A stretch of 64,000 nt of DNA from SABI01 sp963677695. GTDB taxonomy: Bacteria; Spirochaetota; Spirochaetia; Sphaerochaetales; Sphaerochaetaceae. Below the pieces are notes generated by a model. The model was not told the DNA's origin, ran no database searches, and saw only the letters and a list, made by a program, of their open reading frames with translations. Within the stretch, counting starts at the first letter, position 1; every line of letters begins with the position of its first letter. This document shows positions 58,193 to 64,000 of the stretch, in pieces. A program made the translations under genes and the position numbers. The stretch is taken from positions 248,001 through 312,000 of the forward strand of contig CAXXUJ010000002.1 in assembly GCA_963677695.2 (NCBI GenBank). Direction: 5' to 3'.

Positions 58193-59551
58193 TTACCAGG
58201 TCCTGTCACGTATGTTTCTCGTTCTCAGTTTGAGAAGAGGGCGGGCGAACGTGCTGTTCGCAAGGTACAGCGGCAGGATCACTGCAAAAATATTGATATT
58301 GTTCTGGTAGAGGTATTCAGGGAATACCGCTTTCAACACAATATGAACAATGCAGATCCAAACGGCAACTGTATTGAGAAATTCCAGTCTCTCCATGTTT
58401 CCTTTTCTCCCTGCGAGAAAGGGGAGGGAGGTGAAGAACATGAAGATAAGCAGCGGTGAGGCTATCAGGACATTTTCATTGAAATAGGCGACATCGTGAG
58501 TAGTTGCGCTCATCAGAAATATGATCAGCACGGAGAAGAGGGAGAGCAGGAGCGTCCATGCAGATGAGATCAGTCCGAACAGGACTGAAGCTGCTGTTCG
58601 TGCTTCAGGGAAGAGAGCATGAAGCCTTGAGCGCTTCAGGAGGATGATAAGAAGGGAAAGAAAGAAGGAAGAGACAAAGAGGATGGTATTAGCCTTTCCC
58701 CTATCCTGATTCATGTCCGGTCTCAGACCTTCCGGCTCCACTGCGAGTATTTCCTTCTCAGGTCCCAGCTTAGTGGGCTTCCCGTCACTGCCGGTATAAG
58801 AGAAATCAAGGACAGCTTCCTCAAGGATACGGGGGAGGAACATTGCTTCCCACAGTGTGATCTCTTTGTCGATAGACCCGCTCTGAAGGAAATCGAGGGT
58901 CCACATCATCGCAGGATTGCCTGCACTGCTCTTTGCCACCAGCTCTCTCAATGTGTACTCAGAGAGTATCTGCTGTGCCCATTTCTTGAATTCACCCTTT
59001 GTCGCCGTATCTATGATATCCCTGATACGAGTCGAACAGTTCTCATCATAGTAATGGTAGAGGTAGGTGTTGTGTTCCTTGTCAGTCACCATATTCAAGT
59101 GCCTCAGCACCTCTACGATGACTTCCTGAGGCAAGTTGAGCTGCACCCTTGAGACATCTCTTTCCTCCTGTACAGCCAGGTTCAATCGCATCTTCGCATC
59201 TGTGGCCCAGGTGAGGTACCAGAGTCTTCCAAGGGCGAAGGAGGTGTAGAATCCGTCATCGAAGGAGACGATCCCGAAGTCGTACATCACCTCCCTCTCG
59301 GTCACGGTATCTTCCACGACAAGAGAGGTGTGCCCGAACCAGACATAAAGGGGATCATCGCGTCCCATCGTTTCCAGATAGAGATTGTACCGCCCTTCAT
59401 CAGATGCCGGGGTGTCCCAGAAATCTTCACCCGATAACATATGAAATGAGCTGTTGGGGTTGTCGATTTCAAAGGATGGGTTGACCGAAATGGCCGGCAG
59501 GGAAGCGAGGATAGATGCAAGGATGGTAAGGATAAGGACTCTTTTCTTCAT
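58193..59551 (-). CDS. DUF4105 (Lnb-type) domain protein with C-terminal membrane helices
   Basis: 452 residues: signal peptide or anchor (1-22), an extracytoplasmic DUF4105 domain (about 25-250) and four to five membrane helices in the C-terminal ~160 residues. In the domain, VWFGHTSLVVED (His74), YDFGIVSFDDGFYTSFALGR and YYDENCSTRIRDII (Cys172) give the conserved His and Cys of the family. These are reminiscent of a papain-like cysteine enzyme; Lnb in Gram-positives is a lipoprotein intramolecular transacylase. Here a role in lipoprotein or envelope acyl chemistry is only an inference. Confidence 0.75.
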   Translation of the reverse strand: MKKRVLILTILASILASLPAISVNPSFEIDNPNSSFHMLSGEDFWDTPASDEGRYNLYLETMGRDDPLYVWFGHTSLVVEDTVTEREVMYDFGIVSFDDGFYTSFALGRLWYLTWATDAKMRLNLAVQEERDVSRVQLNLPQEVIVEVLRHLNMVTDKEHNTYLYHYYDENCSTRIRDIIDTATKGEFKKWAQQILSEYTLRELVAKSSAGNPAMMWTLDFLQSGSIDKEITLWEAMFLPRILEEAVLDFSYTGSDGKPTKLGPEKEILAVEPEGLRPDMNQDRGKANTILFVSSFFLSLLIILLKRSRLHALFPEARTAASVLFGLISSAWTLLLSLFSVLIIFLMSATTHDVAYFNENVLIASPLLIFMFFTSLPFLAGRKGNMERLEFLNTVAVWICIVHIVLKAVFPEYLYQNNINIFAVILPLYLANSTFARPLLKLRTRNIRDRTW

Positions 59552-59678
59552 GGTGTATCACCTCTAAGATACCCGAAGTGTCCCGTGTTGAGTAGCCCCT
59601 CTCTAGATTCTTTTTTCTCTCAGATTGACTAATCCTACAAGGGATGTCACTCTTAGAGATACTGATGAGGGGGAATGA

Positions 59679-60443
59679 GTGCAGCGGGATGTTCAGACAT
59701 ATGGAATCACTCTGAAGAGTGTGAACTGGGGAGAGCTTCACAGGAAGATCACCTTCCTCACTCCTGATCTCGGTGTCGTCGAAGCGGTGGTCTATGGAGC
59801 GAGAAAGGGAAAGCTTTCCGCCACCTGCGAGGGTTTTACAACCTCCCGCCTCTTCCTGTATGCACAACCCGGGCGTGACTACTATACCCTCAAGGATGTG
59901 GAGATCCTGCGTGACCTGAGGTTCCTCCGCTCTGATATCTCACGGATATACGCAGCCCATGCTATGAGTGAGATCGCACTGAAAATGCATGGAGGAGATT
60001 ATGAGCAGATGTACGTTCTCCTTACCACAGGTCTTGAACTCCTTGATGAGAAAGAGCATGTGACACTCCAGGTCCTTATTCAGTTCATCGACCGAGCGAT
60101 ACAAATCATGGGTCTTGCAGGGGAGCTCGATGCATGCCCGGTCTGTTCGAAACGGTATGGGGATGCAGATATTCTTGAGTACAACACGAGCCTCCATAGC
60201 GCTGTGTGCAGCGAGTGTTCCGATACCTCTCACCTTCTTCTCTATCCGGGGATGAGACGCTATTTCGTTCTGACGAGGAATATGAATATAGAACAGGCAG
60301 CAGCTGTCGAACTCTCTGAGAGTGCACGGGAAAGAATATTCATCTACTTAAGAGATTCTCTCCGTGACATTCTCGGCTACCCTTTACAGAGCCTCAAGGA
60401 TAGTACTATGTTTATGATACCCTCGATCGGGGCAGGAAAGTGA
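59679..60443 (+). CDS. recO: DNA repair protein RecO
   Basis: Loads RecA on SSB-coated DNA with RecR and anneals strands. 254 residues: N-terminal OB fold (TYGITLKSVNWGELHRKITFLTPDLGVVEAVVYGARKGK) and a helical C-terminal domain with a four-Cys zinc finger, CPVC at about 152-155 and CSEC at about 180-183. It starts at GTG 59679 behind GAGGGGG. recJ follows by 6 bases, so both act in the RecFOR/RecJ gap repair route. Confidence 0.9.
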   Translation: MQRDVQTYGITLKSVNWGELHRKITFLTPDLGVVEAVVYGARKGKLSATCEGFTTSRLFLYAQPGRDYYTLKDVEILRDLRFLRSDISRIYAAHAMSEIALKMHGGDYEQMYVLLTTGLELLDEKEHVTLQVLIQFIDRAIQIMGLAGELDACPVCSKRYGDADILEYNTSLHSAVCSECSDTSHLLLYPGMRRYFVLTRNMNIEQAAAVELSESARERIFIYLRDSLRDILGYPLQSLKDSTMFMIPSIGAGK

Positions 60444-60449
60444 GTGAGA

Positions 60450-62630
60450 ATGAAACAATGGAAAAAAGAGGCAATCTCGGTTGAGCATGTACGTGCTCTT
60501 CACGAAAAGTTCGGCCTTGACTATATTACCGCAACATTATTGACCAGAAGAAACATCCACGAAAAAGAGGACCTGAAGTATTATCTTGAGGGTGAACTCT
60601 CCTATGCCCACAATCCTTTCGATTTCGAAGACATGGAACAGGCCGTCGAGCGGCTGCTCATGGCACGGGAAGAGGGGGAGAAGGTACGTATCTTCGGTGA
60701 CCGTGATGTCGATGGGATCACCAGTACCGCCATACTGACTGACTCACTTGTGAAATTCGGTCTCGAGGTCTCCTGGAGACTCCCCGAAGGGGATGAACCG
60801 TACGGAGTGACGAAGGAGAAGGTGGCAGAAGCGCACGCTGATGATGTGACCCTCCTGATCACCGTCGACTGCGGGATATCAAATGTAGATGAGGTTGAGT
60901 ACGCCTCCTCCCTCGGTATCGATGTCATCGTCACCGACCACCATATCGCAGGAGACTACGTGCCCGATGCAGTGGCAGTGATCGACCCCAAGATCGAGGA
61001 GTGTGAATACCCGTTCACCCACCTTGCAGGCTGCGGTGTGGCATCGAAGCTCGTCTGGGCGATGGCCTTCGGTATGAGCGACTTCTTTCAGCAGGATGTG
61101 ATACTGCTTCACTCCTATCCCGGGAACAGTGAATCGGGAAAGGAGACAGTGATCATAGAAGCGGTCAAGATGAGGAATCTCAGGGAGACAGAGCGCATGG
61201 TGGAGGAGATCGTCCCAGGTGTTCTTGCAGTTCACCAGAGCAGGATCCTCGCCTTCCTTAACTGCTCCCTTCCCATCCTCGTTCTCGATGCCGATACGGA
61301 GATGCATCTGCTGAACAAGGCCTTCTCCTCGAAAGTGGATATACATCTCGGGGAACTGAGAAATCTCTTCGAGAAGACGATAAGCCAGATCAAGGGACAG
61401 ACGCTCTTTTCCCTGAAACAGGTGAGCAAGGCTGTCCGCTATTCGAAACATGCGAGCGAACTCGATGTCCTCATCTCGCTGTTCAGACACCACGTCACCC
61501 AGTCCATTCCGTTCTTGCGTGATGAATATCATACACTGTTCGACCTCGTCGCCCTCGGTACGATTGCCGATTTGATGCCGATGGCTGACGAGAACCGTAT
61601 CATGGTGAAACAGGGACTGAAAGAGCTTTCCCAGACCAGACGCCCGGGACTCATCGTCCTGCTCAACCAGCAGAACCTGCTCGGCAAACAGCTCGCCACC
61701 ACCGATATCGGCTGGAGGATTACTCCGGTCATCAATGCCAGCGGCAGGATGGGAGAACCCTCCGCTGCTGTCCGCCTTCTTTTATGCACCACGATGGATG
61801 AGGCTGAAGAGTATGCTCAGCAGCTGCTTAGTCTCAACAGGAAACGGCAGAAGATAGGGGAGGACTCCTGGAATACCCTTCTTCCGAAGGCGAAAAAGAG
61901 CTGTGAGGAGAACGAGAACAAGTTCCTTGTTGTAGAGGACAGAAATGTGAATAGAGGACTCACTGGGATTATGGCAAGTCGTCTCATGAAACAGTTCAAG
62001 GTTCCAGCCATGGTCATTGCCCATATCGATGACGAGAGGGTGACGGGGTCTATCAGGAGTCCCGGGGAACTTGATGTGAGGGAATTCCTCTCCTCCTTTG
62101 AGGATCTGTTCTTTGATTACGGCGGTCACCGCTGTGCCGGCGGGTTCAGCATGAGCCGTGAGAACCTGGAGGTTCTCAGCGCACGGGTCAGCGAGTCGAT
62201 CGGGCAGCTAGAAGAGGTTGAAGAGACTGAAGAAGAGGTCCAGATCGATGTGGAACTCCCTCCCCAATACATGACCCCCGATATCATACGCCTTGTGGAA
62301 CTTTTTGAACCCTACGGAGAAGGCAATCAGCCGGTTCATTTCCTCATCAGCAAAGCTGTGATAGAGGATGTGAAGATTCTCAACAACTCCAGAGCTGAGG
62401 GCGCGAACCATGTGAAGCTGACAATCGCCTACGGTTCCTACAAGTGGCCTGCCCTCATGTGGAACGGGGAGGAGACTGTTACTAAGGAGTTCAAATCGGG
62501 AGATGAGGTAGATCTGGTCTTCAAAATGGGACGGAACTACTTCAGAAATCAGGAAACCCTCCAGCTCACGGTTGTTGATATGAGGAAGTACCGTACTCCT
62601 CTCGACGAGATCATGAGGGTCTCCGAGTAG
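60450..62630 (+). CDS. recJ: Single-strand-specific exonuclease RecJ, with large insertion
   Basis: About 726 residues, longer than the ~580 of E. coli. DHH domain: IFGDRDVDGITSTAILTD, LLITVDCGISNVDE and VIVTDHHIAGDYVPDAVAVIDP, with DHH at about 163-165; then HLAGCGVASKL, and after an unusually long segment LFDLVALGTIADLMPMADENR. DHHA1 domain: DYGGHRCAGGFSMS; the C-terminal OB part has PYGEGNQPVHFL. About 115 extra residues (roughly 210-360) separate GCGVASK from LFDLVALG. In the first motif Arg replaces the usual Tyr of GDYDVDG, while the Asp residues are kept. Start ATG 60450; GTG 60444 is possible. Confidence 0.92.
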   Translation: MKQWKKEAISVEHVRALHEKFGLDYITATLLTRRNIHEKEDLKYYLEGELSYAHNPFDFEDMEQAVERLLMAREEGEKVRIFGDRDVDGITSTAILTDSLVKFGLEVSWRLPEGDEPYGVTKEKVAEAHADDVTLLITVDCGISNVDEVEYASSLGIDVIVTDHHIAGDYVPDAVAVIDPKIEECEYPFTHLAGCGVASKLVWAMAFGMSDFFQQDVILLHSYPGNSESGKETVIIEAVKMRNLRETERMVEEIVPGVLAVHQSRILAFLNCSLPILVLDADTEMHLLNKAFSSKVDIHLGELRNLFEKTISQIKGQTLFSLKQVSKAVRYSKHASELDVLISLFRHHVTQSIPFLRDEYHTLFDLVALGTIADLMPMADENRIMVKQGLKELSQTRRPGLIVLLNQQNLLGKQLATTDIGWRITPVINASGRMGEPSAAVRLLLCTTMDEAEEYAQQLLSLNRKRQKIGEDSWNTLLPKAKKSCEENENKFLVVEDRNVNRGLTGIMASRLMKQFKVPAMVIAHIDDERVTGSIRSPGELDVREFLSSFEDLFFDYGGHRCAGGFSMSRENLEVLSARVSESIGQLEEVEETEEEVQIDVELPPQYMTPDIIRLVELFEPYGEGNQPVHFLISKAVIEDVKILNNSRAEGANHVKLTIAYGSYKWPALMWNGEETVTKEFKSGDEVDLVFKMGRNYFRNQETLQLTVVDMRKYRTPLDEIMRVSE

Positions 62631-62670
62631 AAATTGCCCTTTCCCTTTCTCCTCATTCTTTTCTTTCCCT

Positions 62671-62683
62671 TACACCGGGTGTA
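62671..62683. promoter_or_regulatory. Palindrome upstream of the GT4 gene
   Basis: TACACC, one base, GGTGTA: a perfect 6-1-6 inverted repeat about 85 bases before the ATG. The half-site TACACC also appears in the 29112-29132 repeat, with a different spacer. Confidence 0.4.
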
Positions 62684-62725
62684 TCATGTGAGCAAAACCT
62701 CTCTTTCCTGCCGATTTGTGTTTCA

Positions 62726-62756
62726 CTCTCTTCAGAGAGGGACCTGTGGATACAGG
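62726..62756 (+). promoter_or_regulatory. Two leader hairpins, the second covering the ribosome-binding site of the GT4 gene
   Basis: CTCTC-TTCA-GAGAG (62726-62739), then CCTGT-GGAT-ACAGG (62743-62756). The last bases of the second stem belong to the AGGAGG site (62754-62759) used by ATG 62768, so folding could limit translation. Confidence 0.4.
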
Positions 62757-62767
62757 AGGAAACGCTC

Positions 62768-63916
62768 ATGGGGTATCGGTCAGGTCAGTTCACAGATGCT
62801 CTTTACCCGATCATGGACGGGGTCGGCTCCGTCGCACTCAACTATGCCAGGCATCTCACCGAAAAGGGGCATGTCTCCTACCTCTTCGGACCCGAGGTTC
62901 CCCGTTTTTATGAAACCGATCCGATGGTTATCAGATTCCCTTCGCTTCCCATACCGTTCAACAGTCCATGGAGGGTAGGAGTCACTGGAGGCCATTCATT
63001 CAGAAACCGCCTTCACTCCCTTGAACTCGATATCGTTCATGCCCACTCCCCATTTTCTGCAGGTCATGAAGCTCTCAGATATGCCAGGCACAGGAACATA
63101 CCGATTGTGGCGACCTTCCACTCGAAGTACAGAGAAGACTTCATGCGTGCTGTGAAGCTCTCCAGTCTCGCAGAGAAGATGGTGGATCATGTGGTGGAAT
63201 TCTATGACCAGGCAGATGAAGTGTGGGTTCCCAACGATCTAACAGGGCAGACCCTTTTCTCCTACGGGTACAAGGGAGCGTATGCGATAGTCCCGAACGG
63301 AACCGATATGCCCTCAGTTACCAGGGAACACAAGGAACAGCTGAGAAAGGAACTGCTTGATTCGTACTTAATGTGCGGGGAGTGTCTCACCTTCCTCTTT
63401 GTCGGACAGCACAGAGTCGAGAAGAATGTCATGCTCATTCTTGATGCCCTTGCTGATATTCGCAGGAAAGGGATGGATTTTCATGCATTTTTCGTGGGAA
63501 CCGGACCTGATGAGATGAAAATGAGACAGAAAGCAGCTGAATCAGGACTTCATGATTCTGTTGTGTTCATCGGACCGGTGTATGACCGCAAGCAGCTGGC
63601 ATCGTTCTATGCTGCCTCCGACCTGTTTCTGTTCCCGTCTCTGTATGACAATGCTGCTCTCACGATCAGGGAGGCCTCAGCTTTCCGTGTCCCCACCGTC
63701 GCTGTTCGCGGAGCGACAACGGCCCGTGGACTCATTGAGAGACAAAACGCTTTTCTCATAGAGAACAGTGCTGAAGCCCTTGCCTCGCTCCTCTTGGAAC
63801 TGGAAGGGAAAAGGGATCTCGTACGAACGGTTGGAGAAGGTGCTCTTGCCAGCGTATATGAATCATGGGAACATGTGATTGCTACGGTTGATGAGAGGTA
63901 CAGGGCTCTATTATGA
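62768..63916 (+). CDS. Glycosyltransferase family 4 protein
   Basis: 382 residues, GT-B fold. N-terminal acceptor domain: DALYPIMDGVGSVALNYARHLTEKGH and DIVHAHSPFSAGHEALRYA. C-terminal nucleotide-sugar domain: FLFVGQHRVEKNVMLILDAL, FVGTGPDEMKM, FIGPVYDRKQLASFYAASDLFLFPSLYDNAALTIREASAFRVPTV, which holds the E-x7-E element in a modified form (N-A-A-L-T-I-R-E-A). Related to enzymes that glucosylate diacylglycerol or build envelope glycans; the substrate is not readable. AGGAGG precedes ATG 62768. Confidence 0.85.
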   Translation: MGYRSGQFTDALYPIMDGVGSVALNYARHLTEKGHVSYLFGPEVPRFYETDPMVIRFPSLPIPFNSPWRVGVTGGHSFRNRLHSLELDIVHAHSPFSAGHEALRYARHRNIPIVATFHSKYREDFMRAVKLSSLAEKMVDHVVEFYDQADEVWVPNDLTGQTLFSYGYKGAYAIVPNGTDMPSVTREHKEQLRKELLDSYLMCGECLTFLFVGQHRVEKNVMLILDALADIRRKGMDFHAFFVGTGPDEMKMRQKAAESGLHDSVVFIGPVYDRKQLASFYAASDLFLFPSLYDNAALTIREASAFRVPTVAVRGATTARGLIERQNAFLIENSAEALASLLLELEGKRDLVRTVGEGALASVYESWEHVIATVDERYRALL

Positions 63917-63977
63917 GTGGTGCCTCATGCTCTTTTCTGATTCCCTTCGTTCTTGCTTTCCCATTATTCTTCCCCAC

Positions 63978-63983
63978 TTGACA
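63978..63983 (+). promoter_or_regulatory. -35 box of a promoter running off the window
   Basis: TTGACA. With a usual 17-base spacer the -10 would begin at base 64001, just outside. Confidence 0.35.
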
Positions 63984-64000
63984 AAACTCTTAAGTTCTAT

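Noticed and set aside
1..64000. CRISPR array, tRNA or rRNA genes, insertion sequence, prophage
   Set aside because: Looked for regularly spaced repeats, cloverleaf-like segments with CCA-compatible ends, and transposase or integrase motifs; none seen.

Overview
The window is an ordinary-looking chromosomal stretch from a bacterium, most probably a spirochaete (Spirochaetales, perhaps Sphaerochaeta- or Treponema-like). I infer this from the kinds of proteins encoded: a 65-residue RNA polymerase omega subunit, a pyrophosphate-dependent phosphofructokinase, a Hc1/H1-like mini-histone, a YicC-type RNase, an archaeal-type cytidylate kinase and exported beta-rich proteins. No rRNA, tRNA, insertion sequence, prophage or CRISPR array was seen. 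Gene density is high, and many neighbours overlap by 1, 4 or about 13 bases.

Layout. 1-199: 5' end of a leftward ABC substrate-binding protein. 357-4420: rightward proA-proB-glycosyltransferase-like-amidase run. 4421-12351: leftward run murE-ddl-dinB-trmL-proC-serS-pncB, so proline synthesis (proA, proB, proC) is split over two facing units. 12430-19489: rightward orphan D12-class DNA methylase, outer-membrane protein, small zinc-ribbon protein, murC, yicC, cytidylate kinase, rpoZ, miaA. 19477-23684: leftward folC-rqcH-membrane protein. 23880-27109: rightward acyl-CoA ligase, yhbY, iron-type alcohol dehydrogenase. 27201-28856: leftward pfp. 29173-30273: yaiI-like gene and a LuxR-type regulator, tail-to-tail with asnS. 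31750-37817: rightward ArsC-like, metallo-beta-lactamase nuclease, acyl-CoA ligase, aroF, DJ-1 and a frameshifted DUF1846 gene. 37877-41132: a second cytidylate-kinase-like gene, then a cadC-cadA metal resistance pair. 41191-50788: ackA, unknown exported protein, murB, cysS, ECF sigma/anti-sigma pair, valS, GNAT acetyltransferase. 50999-56275: leftward mini-histone, and yhhQ-SGNH hydrolase-lon-U32. 56651-59551: arcC facing nitroreductase and a DUF4105 membrane protein. 59679-63916: recO-recJ and a GT4 glycosyltransferase.

Themes. Peptidoglycan precursor enzymes (murB, murC, murE, ddl) and an amidase are scattered among four transcription units. Four aminoacyl-tRNA synthetases (Ser, Asn, Cys, Val) and translation or quality-control genes (miaA, trmL, rqcH, yhbY, lon) make up much of the rest.

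I saw no obvious new multi-gene defence or biosynthetic system. The best leads are small ones. Four genes (folC, the yaiI-like gene, murB, a GNAT gene) have a promoter -10 box only 6-7 bases before the start codon and no ribosome-binding site, suggesting leaderless mRNAs. A terminator with alternative pairings lies directly against the murC start codon. DUF1846 carries a -1 frameshift. An orphan adenine methylase has DPPS in place of DPPY. A strongly promoted 56-residue zinc-ribbon protein has no known function. All calls come from reading the sequence; no database search was run.
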